A program made the position numbers and the translations under genes. Below, in pieces: positions 17,631-27,744 of a stretch of 55,045 nt of DNA; the stretch's first letter is position 1, and each line of letters begins with the position of its first letter. Below the pieces are notes generated by a model, which saw nothing but the letters and a program-made list of their open reading frames with translations, made no database searches and was not told the DNA's origin. Location of the stretch: positions 1 through 55,045 of the IMG/VR virus record IMGVR_UViG_3300034168_000196. One strand, given 5' to 3'. The stretch is from a virus.

Positions 17631-20600
17631 TAGAAACTCCTAATTCTTTGATTATCAACTTGTTTAATTTGATTAATAACGCTACGTGCAATATCATTTG
17701 GATTTGCACCACTATTACTCACATTAACGCTAAGGTTATAATTATACAGGGTTTTGGAATTATTTACTGCTGTTTTTGATCCATTAGAATTTCTAATAGA
17801 AGAAGACATTGAATCAGGCGATTTAAAAGTTGGTGAATTTATAGCGCTAAGTAGTGGGCCAAATCTTTGAGTTGCTTTTCTATTTACTATAAACTCTCCA
17901 GGAGTAAGCATTGCAGGAACTGTATCAGTACCCCTAGCAAATCCACCAGATGCCATGTATTTGGGAACCATTCCACCCATATTTCCATATTTAATTTTAT
18001 AATCTCTTTCAGCATTTGCTGCTGCTAAAACTAATGGAGAGTTAATATTTAAATGTGCAAGTGCTTTTTGATATGGGGCTTGTGCTGCCTTTATTGCTGC
18101 TGCTTGTTTTGCTGCTGCTGCTGCTGCATTTGCCTCTATACCACGAAGTGATTGTGCATCAACTGCTGTTTGTGTTTTTCCTGCTTTTGCAGCAGCCGCT
18201 GCTTGTGCTGCTTTTTGTGCTGCTGCAGCATCTGCTGCTGCTTTTACATCTGCTTGTTTACCTCTACCCATTGCGCCTGCAATATCAAATGCTGGAGCAG
18301 GTATATCCATTTTGGTAACTTTTGTAAGTGCTGCTTTTTGTTTGTCTGCAGTTACTGCATCTGCTGCTGCTTGTGCTTTTGCTTCGTTGTTTTTAACTCC
18401 AGCAAGCATACTTACATAATCAAATACTAAAGGATTTTTATTTATTGCTGGATCTATTCTTTCAAGTTTTTTAATTGCATCTGATTGTTTTGTTGCAGTT
18501 ATTTCATCTGCTATTCCTTTTGCAGTTGATTCTTTTTGTTTTTCTTGACCAAGTAAACTTACATAATCAAATACTAAAGGATCTTTGTTTATTGCTGGAT
18601 CTATGTTTTCAAGTTTTTTAGTTGCTTCTGATTGTTTTGCATTCATTAATAGTATTGCTTGCATACTGTGGGCATAAATACCATTCATTTCTGCAACTTT
18701 AAGACTTACTCTCTCTCCTGCATCTGCATTTGTTTTTGCATGTGCTTCTGCTGCTTTTACTGCAGCAAGAGCCTCTGCTGCTTTCATTTTATTTTCATTT
18801 GTAACTTTAGTTTGATGATCTGCCATAGCAACGGTTATGTTAGTTTTTGTTTGTTCATGTGTTTCTAATATTTGTTGAAAATTACGCTGTCTTGCTTCAT
18901 CTTTAGCATTTGCAACATCCATAGCAGTTGTAATTTCTTTTGCTGGGGATGACACACTTATGTTAATGTTTGATCCTGAAACACTAACTGATGCTTTTCC
19001 AGATCCACCAGTTGGTCCACCAGTTGATCCACCAGTTGGTCCACCAGTTGATCCACCAGTTGGTCCACCAGTTGGTCCATTTGGTGTATTAGTAGTTTTA
19101 GTTGGTAGTGTTGTACCTTTAGGAGTAGGTCTTGATCCTGGATCTTTTCCAATACCGGCAAGGTAGCGACCAAAAGCACTTGCCCAAGTATCCATTGCTG
19201 CTGCATTTGCAATAAGTGCGTCCGTTTGGGCTTTAAGATATGCTGGATCCATAAAATTTTGACCAGTTTTTTGAACTGCTGCGGTAAGGTCTTTATTAAA
19301 CTGTACCATTGCTTTATCTACTTTGAGTGAAGCAGCAGTTGTTGCTGTTGTAATTCCTTCGGCAGATTGTGAAATTAACAATGCTAGTTGTTCGTCATCA
19401 GCCTTAAACCCAGCAGCAATTGCAAGTCTATTAGCCTCTGCTACTCCTACTGCTTGTGCTTTTGTATATCCACCAATTTTCTTTAAATTTTCATCAATTT
19501 TTATAAATCTTAATCTAATCTTTTCATCAACATCAACTAATTCTTCATTAAGTATTTTGCTGCTATCTTCAAGTTGTTTTCTAGTTTGCCCTGCTGGACT
19601 TGTAACACCTTTAATAGCATTTTCTTTTGCTTTTTGTGTTGCTTCCATTCTTGTTTTTGCATTTTTTGCAATCTGTGCATTTCTATATTCTTGCATTGCA
19701 GATGCTGCTGCAGCCATATCTCCACTTGCAAGAGCAGAAGCAATGTCCATTTTTTTAGATTGAAGTTCATTTGATTGCTCTTGTAGTTTATTAATTTCTT
19801 CAAGTGCGGCTATTTGTGCATCGTATCTTTCATTTATTTTATCTTCTTGTCTTGTAATTAATTCTAATGCATATGCATTATCTGCTAACTTATTTGTTGC
19901 TGCGCTTTTTTGAAGAATATATTCATTCTCAACTAGTTTTTCTTGTAGTGCAGCATAAGCCATTAATGCTTCATTTTTCATGCTTTGTCTTACAAGCGCA
20001 TCTTGTTGAGCAATGGTTGTAACTCTATCGTATTTTTCTTCTGCTTTATTAACTGCAGTTTGGCTTGCTATAATTTCATCTAATGCTTTTCCTTTAAGTT
20101 TTCCATTAATTATTTGTTTGTTTGTAGAATTATTTGCAGCAATTTCCATTGCCACTTCATAAGAAACTCCTTTTTGTCTTAAAATATTTACTGCTTTAGT
20201 TTTGTCTGCTAACTCCTGCATCCTTTTAGCATTGTCTGCTACAAGATCGCCAGTAAATATTGCACTAAGAACTTTATTTAATACTGCTGCATCTTTTCCT
20301 ATTTTTAAAATTCCATCTTTTATAGATAATCCAAATTTACTAAAATTTTTCTGAATGTCTTCTGGAGACAACCCTTTAATATAATCAACAAACTCTGTTC
20401 CAACTTTTTTAGACTTTAATAATTGATTAGCAATTCCGTTAAATGCGTTAAACCCTCCACCTTTTTTAATTGGATTATTCATTGCTTTTCTTAATGCATT
20501 CATTCCGCCTAATGCATCAATAGATGCTTGTTGTACAAGTTTAAGTTTTTTAGCCATATCATCAAAGGTTGTATCTCTTTCTTTTTTAACAGCAGGAGTA

Positions 20601-23600
20601 GTAGGTCCAGTGCCACCACCAAAAGATGTATCAGACGTTGTTTCAGTAACCTTTTGACCTATTGCTTCTCTGTATTTAGCAAGTTGTGCTGGCAATGATA
20701 ATTTGCTATATTGAGCCCCGCCATATTTTCCAGTTTCTTTTTGCCATTGTAAAAAGTTTTTATCTTTCATTAATATTTCATTGTCATATGTTAATAATGT
20801 TCTAATTGTTGAAAGGTATGTATTACGTTGTTCTGGACTTGTTAATTTCTTTAAGTATTCTGGATCAACTGTTCCAATAAACTTTGGTTCAATTTCAGAA
20901 AGTATCTTTGTAGTAAAGACTCCTTTATTGTCTTCAATTGCTTTTAAATCTTTTGAAAGTTCTTTTTGTGCTTCTGGATTTTTTAAAAGAGTTTCTGTTT
21001 CAAGATCGAGTTCAAGAACTCCACCTAACCTAGAGAACTTTTGCATCATTGTAAGAAATTCATCTGCATCCTTACCTTTTTTAGTTCCTAGTTGAAGCAT
21101 AAAATCAGATTGCAAACTTTCAATTGGTTTTCCATTTGAATCTTGAAATGCCTGAACAATATCTAATGCTGCAGCACCATCTTCTCCACCTAATTTAGTC
21201 ATAATAGCAACTGTTTGTTGAAGATCTTCTTTCTTTGAAAATGTATTAAAAAGTTTAATAATTTCTGATGGGGCTATTTCTCCAGCACTTAGTTGAAGTT
21301 TAAGTCCTGCAACTTGAGTATCTTTTAAATTGCCCGTTTTTATTGCTTCTCCTAACATATCTTTTGATGCTCCAACAAAACCTTCTTCAGTTGTGCCTTT
21401 ATATTTTTTTGTAACTGCTTTATCAATTGCAGTATTTACTGAATTTCTTGTATTACCTTTTGTTGACTCATATGATTTTAAAACTGACTCTCTTTGTTTT
21501 AATCGTTCGGCATCAAGAATTGCTCTATTTTTATCATATTTGTCATCTAATTGTTTAACTTCTGAAATTTTTCCTTCAATAATAAGTTGTTCTCTTTTTT
21601 GTTTATATTGAAGTTCGTATGAATCTATAAGTTGTTTTGATTGTTCAAGCATATTTTGATTTTGAACAACAGCAGCACCACTTATTTCTGCAAGTTGTTT
21701 ATTATATTTTACTTGTGTCTTATATGCAATAAAACCTCCAGCAAGTCCACCAATTGCTGCACCTGCAGCCGTCCCAATTCCTGCTCCTAGTGCGGTTCCT
21801 GCTCCTGGAATTATACTGCCTATTGCGCTTCCAGCCATAGACCCCGCTTTTGCTCCTATAAGGGCACCTCCTGCAGCGCCTAGTCCTATTTTTGCTCCCA
21901 TTCCAAGTCCGTTGAAACCACCAAAACCACCTGAACCTTTAGCCTTTGCATTATTAAATAAAGCAGTTGAAGTTTTGGTAGAATCTTGCATTAGTTTTGT
22001 TCTAATTTCAATTCCAGTATCTAAAATATTTTCTCCATTTTGTCCAAAAATTCCTTGAAGTTCTCCAGCAACTTTAATTCCCATCATTGTGTCACCCATT
22101 GCTTGGCCTATATTAGCAGCAATTGAACGAGCCTGCTCTGAAGTAAGGGCTCCAGATAAAATAGATGTACTAAGTTGTGCTTTTAGATCTTCTGCTACTG
22201 ATCCTCTGGTATTTTTAGGATCAATAAGTTTTTGTTGAAATGCTTTTGCTTGCGCTATTCCACTGGCGCTGTTAACATAATTTTCTCCAAAAGTAGTTTT
22301 TCCAGTTACAGCAACAAGCCCACCTCGTGCTGTTTGTCTTTTTCTGTCCATTATTTGTGTTGAAGTTGCTTTTCCTGAAAACTCTGCATAAGATTGAATT
22401 GCTTTAGTGCTTGTTCCAGTTGCTTCTGTTAAGTCCATTGCAGCATTTTGGGCTTTGTCAAATTCCATTCTTAACTTAACCATTGCTCCTAAAAATGCCA
22501 TAACTGGAATTGCAAATGCACCTGTTTTTGTACCTAGCATTGGGGCAACCATTGACGCTACTCCCATGATGGGCGCAAGCGTCTGGCCAATTTCACCTGC
22601 TTTTCCAGGAGCCATAGCCAGCATTCCTGCTGCCATTGTTCCACCCATTAATCCACCGCTTATTCTTTGAGCACTTGCCCTTCTTCTTTCGGTTGCCATT
22701 TGTTTTGCAGTAGGTTGGGCGTTAGCATCTGGTGTGTCTGGTGTGCCAGATATGGGAGAACTTTGTATTGGCTTTCCATCTGGTCCAAGAAGTCCAGAAG
22801 GTGCGGAAGCCACAACGGGAGCAGGTGCTGCGACAGGCGTATAACGATTAGCAACAGCAGTCTTTCCTTTTTCTACTGCACTTGCTGCAACAGTTCTTGC
22901 TTTTTGAGCAGCATTTTTTGTTTTTTCTTTTGCTGCTTGAATTTTTTCTTGTTTTATTCTTTGTTTTTTATCACTTTCTGATTCCCAATGTCCTGTACCT
23001 TCCCAACCATCAGAATCGAGTGGACGCCATGTGTATCCAGGTCCAGGAGGAGTACCTGTTTTGCCGTCTTCATGCCCTGGAATATTATCAGATATCATGC
23101 CATTAATTAAAGCCCCATATTTCTGTGTCATATCTGCTGGAATAACTGATTCTCCAGGAGACAACATTGCAGGGACTACATCACCCGCACCCTTTGGACC
23201 TGGAACACTTACTATTCCGTCTGCAAATTTTCCAACTTTAACTGGACGCACTCTTGGAGTTATTGGCTTTGGAAATGCTCGATCTCTTAATGAAGCCTTA
23301 TGTCCTTTTTGACGTTTTTTTAGTGACGCCTTTTCTTCTTCTTTTCGAATTGCTGCTTCTGTTTTTTTAGGTACAACTTTAGGTTGAACTGCTATGTGGG
23401 TTTTATGTAATTCTCTCCAGTCTACAGACCTAGCCTCTTCAAGTCTTTTTATCATTGAATCGTATGCAATTCGTTCTTGTGGATCAAGAAGGCCAAAAGA
23501 AGATATTGTTGCCTTTAATTTAGGAACAATTCTTTCAATTTCTGCTTTCATTAATGTATGATATTCATCAGCAGTCATTGATCGTGCAATTGATGCTGTT

Positions 23601-26600
23601 GATAATGCAAAATCACTTCGTGCTCTAGAACCAATCGTTGAAGGGTCAAGCAGATTAATCATTGCTTGATTTTTTAATGAAAGCATTTGTGCAAAATCTC
23701 TTTTTCCAGAAGCACTTCCAAATACTCCTGCTGCGCCTACATCTGCAACAACATTTCCAGAAAGATTAGATTTTGTAAGATCTTTATCTCCACGAAGAAA
23801 TGATGCTACCGCTTGTCTAAAGAACTGTTCTTTTGTAAATGTTCCAGGCATATCCTGAAACTTAGAATCAACTGGAGACTCTAAAACAATTAATCTTCTG
23901 TCTGGATTGGTTGGATCTACCATTGTGCCAATAGTTTGTTTTGGAGAATCTAGTCCATGCACATCCCTTTGAATTCTTGTACTTCTTTCTTCTGCCATTG
24001 CAGATTTTAAATCAATTGCTGGTTTAACAAAAACTTGAGAGCCACCTGGTTTTTCATAAATACCACCAATTCCAGGAACTGGAAAACTTCTTCCACTTGA
24101 TTCTGCTATTAGTTTTCCATATTTTGTTGGTGTTGTTTTGGCAAGTTTACTTGATTGAACTTCTTCATCAATTGCGTCTAATAATAACTGTTGGGTTCTT
24201 ACTGACTGAACATCGCTAAAAGTATCTGGCATTCCTATAAATAGTTTTTTAACTTTTGCTTGTGCTTGTTCTTTTTCTCGTTTCTTTTTTAGATATTCTG
24301 TAGGAGCCCATGATCCTGGAACCGCAGGTGGCATATTTGGATCTTTTTTTACTTCTCCTGCTAACCAAGGATTTTTATTAGCCGATGGATTTGCAGTATA
24401 GCCAGGTTTAGCAATAGGAACTTGTTGAGCATTAGCAGCATTTGGCACACGATCATACATGTCTTCACCTGATATTGCGACTCTTCCAGAACCAGTTTGA
24501 ACTGTCCAAGTGCTACCATTTGGAAGTGGAATTGACACATAATTTACTGAAGTAACTTTTCCTGTGCTTTTTTTTATTCTATCTTTCTTTACTAAAACAC
24601 CTTTACTTTGTGCTTCTTCTGCCCCAATGTTTACTCTTACGTCTTTAATCTTGTTTCTTGATTTTGCAAAAGCATTTTTTAATGATGTACTTTTAATTTT
24701 TTCTCTTTCTTCCGCTTCAATCTTTGCAAAGTCCGATGACGTAATTTCTGGTGCAACTGCTGGTTGAGGTGCTGGAGGTGGTGGTGGCAAAAGGGCTTTT
24801 AATCTATTTGTTATGCGTTCGTCAAAGTCTGCAAGGGCTGGATCACCCGTTGGAAATTGGCCTGATGCATTGGCATTTTTTAGCGATCCACGCCATTTTT
24901 CTGGACCATGTTTTTCAAAATCTTCTAAAAAGTCAGCAAGTTTTACTGGTTCATTGCCTATCATATCGAAATTAAGTTTTGGACTTTGAGTAAATCCATG
25001 CGAGTTTACTATATTTACGGTATGGTTTGGTCCAAAAGTATTTTGAATACCTTTAAGTTTTTGAACTAAGCCTGCTCTATCTGCTTGAAATTCTGGAGAT
25101 CCTTTTTCAATTTCTGCCAATAAGTCTTTAACTGTTACTTTTTTAAAAGAATCTACGTGAGCAAAATGAGTGCCTTTTGGAGTTCTACCTTGTTCAAATC
25201 CTGGAATATTATCAGCAACAATACCTTGAATTAAAGATCCATATTTTTCACTCATTGGTGCAGGAATTACGGATTCTCCTGGAGAAAGCATTGCAGGAAC
25301 TATATCGCCTGCGCCTTTAGGGCCTGGAACACTTACTATTCCGTCTGCATATTTTCTAGGGGCACCTCCTTTAAATCCTGGCCTCATCATTCCTGGATTT
25401 GTTCTTGCAAAGTTTGCTCCTGCTGCAGTTGCTCTTTGATATGCTGCTGCAAGAGCATTTGTTGCTGCAACCTCTGATGTAAATGTTTGAATTAATCTTG
25501 AATGTGTTTGGTCTAGAGATGATGCAATTGCTGCTGCTTCCAATTGTTGAGTAGACATATACTGGGTTTGATTTCCAAGTATTTTAGACTGTCCACCAAG
25601 ACCTAAAAATCCATTTCTTAATGTTAAAAATAATTTAATTATATTTGCTGCACCGTTAGCAATTAAACCAAAAGTCATAAGCAGTGCTGGACCAATTAAT
25701 CCAACTGCTCCAACTAACATCACAATTGCTTTTTTACTTCCTTCTCCAAGCCCGTTAAATTTTTCTAATATTCTTCCAAAAAACTCTACAATTGGAGTTA
25801 TTGCTTTTAAGAACTGTTCTCCAACTGGAGCAAGTGCAAGTTTAAGACTTTCTAATGATTTTTTAAATTTAGTTCCAGTAGCATTTTCTACTTTTGCAAG
25901 TTCTCTTTCTGACAAAATTGCAAGTTCTTCTACTGAGGCACCTGCTAAATTTAATGTTCTAGATGCTTGAGTTCCATCTTTAGTTATGTTTTGAAACAAA
26001 GTTGATAGTCTTGAGAATTGAAATTTTCCAAATAGTTGTTCAATTGCTCTTGCTCTGTTTAAGGGATCAAGTGTGTCAAGTGCTTGTGCAAACTGTACAA
26101 CTGTGTTTTTAATATTACCTTTATTTCCTTCAACAATACCGTTAATATTTATTCCAAGATCAGCAAGAAATCCTGCTGCTTTTTTAGAGGGGTTAATTAG
26201 TGACGCAAGTCCAGATTTAAGTGCGTTGGCGCCTTCTGAAGCGTTAATACCACCCTCTTTCATGGCAGTCATAAAGAATGCAAGATCTTCTACGTCTCCG
26301 CCTAACTGTCTAATTACTGGTGCTGCTTTTGGAATTGCAATAGTTAAATCTTCAATATTTAAAACTGTTTGGTTTTCTACAGCGTTAAGAAAATCAATTT
26401 TTCCTTTTAATTCATCTGCTGCTATTCCAAATGCATTTGTTAAAGAAATTGTTGTTTCTAATGCTTGATTTTGTTCAATGTTTCCAAGAACTGCAAGTCT
26501 GGTTGCTTGAGAAACTTGTGCTAAAAGATCTGAACCCATTTTTCCACTTGCAGCAGCGTCTGCTGCCATTTCCATTGTTTTTTCAATTGCAACACCATAT

Positions 26601-27355
26601 TTTAAAAATTCTTTTGCTAAAAGTTGCACATCTTTTAATGCCTTGTCTGTTTCTGTGGAAGAAGTAAACATTTCACCATAAACACGTTTAAACCTAATTG
26701 CTTGTTTTTCTAATTCCATAAATGTTTTTGATGCTGTTGTACCAAGCATTGCAAGAGGTACTGTAAAACCAACCATTAACTGACGGCCAGCCCATTGTGT
26801 ATTCTTACCAAAATTTAAAAGGTTAGTAGAACCTTGTTTTAACAACTGTCCAAACAATTGTTGTTTCTGTGCAGCAAGAGCAGTCTTTGTTGCTAGATTG
26901 TCCATATCCAACGCAAGTGGTCTTATTGCTATTGATTGAATTGCACCATTTGCTGTTCTACCCATTTTAAGATACTGGGTTTGCATTGTTTTAAGGCGTT
27001 CTTCTGATACCTTGCCAATTGTGTCATACTCTGATTTAAAAAGTCTTCCAAATGTTTTTGTTGCACCACCAGCATATCTAAAATATTCTCTAGTGGAAAA
27101 TTTGTTTCTTTCTAATGAATCAGTAAAACTGTCAGCAGTACTTCTAACTTCTTGTAGACTGGCTCTAAATTTTCCAGTAGCATTTATTGAATTTATAAGA
27201 TTGGTTTGTAAACCAGCCTGTGCTTTTGCTGCTTGTGCACTTGTTGCTGCAATTGAAGAATGAAAATTAGATAATTGTCTTTGAAGTGCTTTTAGTTGTG
27301 CAAGTGCTTGAGAGGCATCAAGATTAACTTGAATATTAGATTGTACATCAGCCAC
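17630..27355 (-). CDS. Tape measure protein (3,241 aa) with inserted domains
   Basis: The tail-length ruler. It has the tape-measure core (about residues 205-400, with AIRFKRVYGEMF and EGGINASEGANALKSGL), hydrophobic segments (about 1560-1635), a glycine-zipper stretch (about 1818-1878), coiled coils (about 2460-2600), an Ala-rich tail and a C-terminal GTDTVPAMLTPGEF motif. Similar VPAMLSPGES motifs occur at about 690 and 1385, enclosing an unusual insert. Within it, residues 1095-1300 look kinase-like: VFVK1111P, KD1192LTKSN1197 and D1205-V-G. A Gly/Pro/Thr/Ser linker lies near 2760-2785. Translation begins at GTG (27353-27355) with AGAGGTG upstream. At the usual 1.5 angstrom per residue the full chain would imply a tail near 480 nm, but the inserts may not contribute to length. 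Confidence 0.93.
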   Translation of the reverse strand: MADVQSNIQVNLDASQALAQLKALQRQLSNFHSSIAATSAQAAKAQAGLQTNLINSINATGKFRASLQEVRSTADSFTDSLERNKFSTREYFRYAGGATKTFGRLFKSEYDTIGKVSEERLKTMQTQYLKMGRTANGAIQSIAIRPLALDMDNLATKTALAAQKQQLFGQLLKQGSTNLLNFGKNTQWAGRQLMVGFTVPLAMLGTTASKTFMELEKQAIRFKRVYGEMFTSSTETDKALKDVQLLAKEFLKYGVAIEKTMEMAADAAASGKMGSDLLAQVSQATRLAVLGNIEQNQALETTISLTNAFGIAADELKGKIDFLNAVENQTVLNIEDLTIAIPKAAPVIRQLGGDVEDLAFFMTAMKEGGINASEGANALKSGLASLINPSKKAAGFLADLGININGIVEGNKGNIKNTVVQFAQALDTLDPLNRARAIEQLFGKFQFSRLSTLFQNITKDGTQASRTLNLAGASVEELAILSERELAKVENATGTKFKKSLESLKLALAPVGEQFLKAITPIVEFFGRILEKFNGLGEGSKKAIVMLVGAVGLIGPALLMTFGLIANGAANIIKLFLTLRNGFLGLGGQSKILGNQTQYMSTQQLEAAAIASSLDQTHSRLIQTFTSEVAATNALAAAYQRATAAGANFARTNPGMMRPGFKGGAPRKYADGIVSVPGPKGAGDIVPAMLSPGESVIPAPMSEKYGSLIQGIVADNIPGFEQGRTPKGTHFAHVDSFKKVTVKDLLAEIEKGSPEFQADRAGLVQKLKGIQNTFGPNHTVNIVNSHGFTQSPKLNFDMIGNEPVKLADFLEDFEKHGPEKWRGSLKNANASGQFPTGDPALADFDERITNRLKALLPPPPPAPQPAVAPEITSSDFAKIEAEEREKIKSTSLKNAFAKSRNKIKDVRVNIGAEEAQSKGVLVKKDRIKKSTGKVTSVNYVSIPLPNGSTWTVQTGSGRVAISGEDMYDRVPNAANAQQVPIAKPGYTANPSANKNPWLAGEVKKDPNMPPAVPGSWAPTEYLKKKREKEQAQAKVKKLFIGMPDTFSDVQSVRTQQLLLDAIDEEVQSSKLAKTTPTKYGKLIAESSGRSFPVPGIGGIYEKPGGSQVFVKPAIDLKSAMAEERSTRIQRDVHGLDSPKQTIGTMVDPTNPDRRLIVLESPVDSKFQDMPGTFTKEQFFRQAVASFLRGDKDLTKSNLSGNVVADVGAAGVFGSASGKRDFAQMLSLKNQAMINLLDPSTIGSRARSDFALSTASIARSMTADEYHTLMKAEIERIVPKLKATISSFGLLDPQERIAYDSMIKRLEEARSVDWRELHKTHIAVQPKVVPKKTEAAIRKEEEKASLKKRQKGHKASLRDRAFPKPITPRVRPVKVGKFADGIVSVPGPKGAGDVVPAMLSPGESVIPADMTQKYGALINGMISDNIPGHEDGKTGTPPGPGYTWRPLDSDGWEGTGHWESESDKKQRIKQEKIQAAKEKTKNAAQKARTVAASAVEKGKTAVANRYTPVAAPAPVVASAPSGLLGPDGKPIQSSPISGTPDTPDANAQPTAKQMATERRRASAQRISGGLMGGTMAAGMLAMAPGKAGEIGQTLAPIMGVASMVAPMLGTKTGAFAIPVMAFLGAMVKLRMEFDKAQNAAMDLTEATGTSTKAIQSYAEFSGKATSTQIMDRKRQTARGGLVAVTGKTTFGENYVNSASGIAQAKAFQQKLIDPKNTRGSVAEDLKAQLSTSILSGALTSEQARSIAANIGQAMGDTMMGIKVAGELQGIFGQNGENILDTGIEIRTKLMQDSTKTSTALFNNAKAKGSGGFGGFNGLGMGAKIGLGAAGGALIGAKAGSMAGSAIGSIIPGAGTALGAGIGTAAGAAIGGLAGGFIAYKTQVKYNKQLAEISGAAVVQNQNMLEQSKQLIDSYELQYKQKREQLIIEGKISEVKQLDDKYDKNRAILDAERLKQRESVLKSYESTKGNTRNSVNTAIDKAVTKKYKGTTEEGFVGASKDMLGEAIKTGNLKDTQVAGLKLQLSAGEIAPSEIIKLFNTFSKKEDLQQTVAIMTKLGGEDGAAALDIVQAFQDSNGKPIESLQSDFMLQLGTKKGKDADEFLTMMQKFSRLGGVLELDLETETLLKNPEAQKELSKDLKAIEDNKGVFTTKILSEIEPKFIGTVDPEYLKKLTSPEQRNTYLSTIRTLLTYDNEILMKDKNFLQWQKETGKYGGAQYSKLSLPAQLAKYREAIGQKVTETTSDTSFGGGTGPTTPAVKKERDTTFDDMAKKLKLVQQASIDALGGMNALRKAMNNPIKKGGGFNAFNGIANQLLKSKKVGTEFVDYIKGLSPEDIQKNFSKFGLSIKDGILKIGKDAAVLNKVLSAIFTGDLVADNAKRMQELADKTKAVNILRQKGVSYEVAMEIAANNSTNKQIINGKLKGKALDEIIASQTAVNKAEEKYDRVTTIAQQDALVRQSMKNEALMAYAALQEKLVENEYILQKSAATNKLADNAYALELITRQEDKINERYDAQIAALEEINKLQEQSNELQSKKMDIASALASGDMAAAASAMQEYRNAQIAKNAKTRMEATQKAKENAIKGVTSPAGQTRKQLEDSSKILNEELVDVDEKIRLRFIKIDENLKKIGGYTKAQAVGVAEANRLAIAAGFKADDEQLALLISQSAEGITTATTAASLKVDKAMVQFNKDLTAAVQKTGQNFMDPAYLKAQTDALIANAAAMDTWASAFGRYLAGIGKDPGSRPTPKGTTLPTKTTNTPNGPTGGPTGGSTGGPTGGSTGGPTGGSGKASVSVSGSNINISVSSPAKEITTAMDVANAKDEARQRNFQQILETHEQTKTNITVAMADHQTKVTNENKMKAAEALAAVKAAEAHAKTNADAGERVSLKVAEMNGIYAHSMQAILLMNAKQSEATKKLENIDPAINKDPLVFDYVSLLGQEKQKESTAKGIADEITATKQSDAIKKLERIDPAINKNPLVFDYVSMLAGVKNNEAKAQAAADAVTADKQKAALTKVTKMDIPAPAFDIAGAMGRGKQADVKAAADAAAAQKAAQAAAAAKAGKTQTAVDAQSLRGIEANAAAAAAKQAAAIKAAQAPYQKALAHLNINSPLVLAAANAERDYKIKYGNMGGMVPKYMASGGFARGTDTVPAMLTPGEFIVNRKATQRFGPLLSAINSPTFKSPDSMSSSIRNSNGSKTAVNNSKTLYNYNLSVNVSNSGANPNDIARSVINQIKQVDNQRIRSF
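19002..19080 (-). repeat. 12-base tandem repeat inside the tape measure gene
   Basis: About six and a half copies of a 12-base unit, alternating ccaccagttggt and ccaccagttgat, encode G-P-T-G and G-S-T-G in the tape measure protein. It is a coding low-complexity linker likely to vary in copy number by slippage. Confidence 0.85.
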
Positions 27356-27381
27356 TCATAACACCTCTTTACTTTATTTTT

Positions 27382-27699
27382 TTATAGATTTAACAAAGAA
27401 GCGTCTTGAAGTTTAACTCCAGATGCTGCTTCAACAATCTTATAGACTGTTGGTAAATCTAAATTGTCTTCAAGATCCTTGACATTTTCTGCCAATTCTG
27501 GTTTATATTGCTGCATAGCAATCAAAACACATTCCATAAGAATGTTCATTGATTTCTCGTTGTCTTCTGCCACTGCTGCAATACCTTCAAATTTCTTCAT
27601 AAATGGACGAAGTAATGAGATCTTGAGTGGTCTTACTGCGATCTTTGTACCATCAATAAGTACAACGGTATCTTCGTCGGTTTTTGCTGTTGTTGCCAT
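27382..27699 (-). CDS. Tail assembly chaperone, short form
   Basis: A 105-residue protein just before the tape measure gene, the standard place for the gpG-type chaperone that coats the tape measure protein during tail assembly. It shares the pattern LKIs-x-R-x-FM, NILMECV, M-x-QY-x-P-x-L and YKI-x-EAASG with the upstream gene, so the two are paralogs. It lacks the C-terminal extension. Only 26 bases separate it from the tape measure gene, so there is no second reading frame for a G-T frameshift. AAAGGAG and its own TGATATAAT promoter precede it. Confidence 0.82.
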   Translation of the reverse strand: MATTAKTDEDTVVLIDGTKIAVRPLKISLLRPFMKKFEGIAAVAEDNEKSMNILMECVLIAMQQYKPELAENVKDLEDNLDLPTVYKIVEAASGVKLQDASLLNL

Positions 27700-27726
27700 T
27701 TGTTTCTCCTTTTGTTAAGTTAGTTA

Positions 27727-27735
27727 ATTATATCA
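27727..27735 (-). promoter_or_regulatory. Extended -10 promoter (TGATATAAT) for short chaperone and tape measure
   Basis: TATAAT lies at 27727-27732 with TGA directly upstream, in the gap between the two chaperone genes. The predicted start, around 27720, leaves a leader of about 20 bases that contains AAAGGAG. No matching -35 is seen at 17 bases. It would let the short chaperone and tape measure be expressed apart from the long chaperone. Confidence 0.6.
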
Positions 27736-27744
27736 TGAATAGGT

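Noticed and set aside
19002-19080. Tandem repeats as a CRISPR array
   Set aside because: The units are 12 bases with no spacers and are in frame as G-P-T-G and G-S-T-G. The 15-base array near 45505 is likewise coding.
21805-21830. TATAAT-like sequence inside the tape measure
   Set aside because: It lacks the TGn extension and lies deep in a coding region with no gene start nearby.
22667-22981. Plus-strand Cys- and Ser-rich open frame
   Set aside because: It is antisense to the tape measure. The Cys and Ser codons are reverse readings of Ala and Gln codons.
27356-27744. Programmed frameshift in the tail chaperone genes
   Set aside because: No second open frame lies after the short chaperone, and the long form is already one continuous gene.
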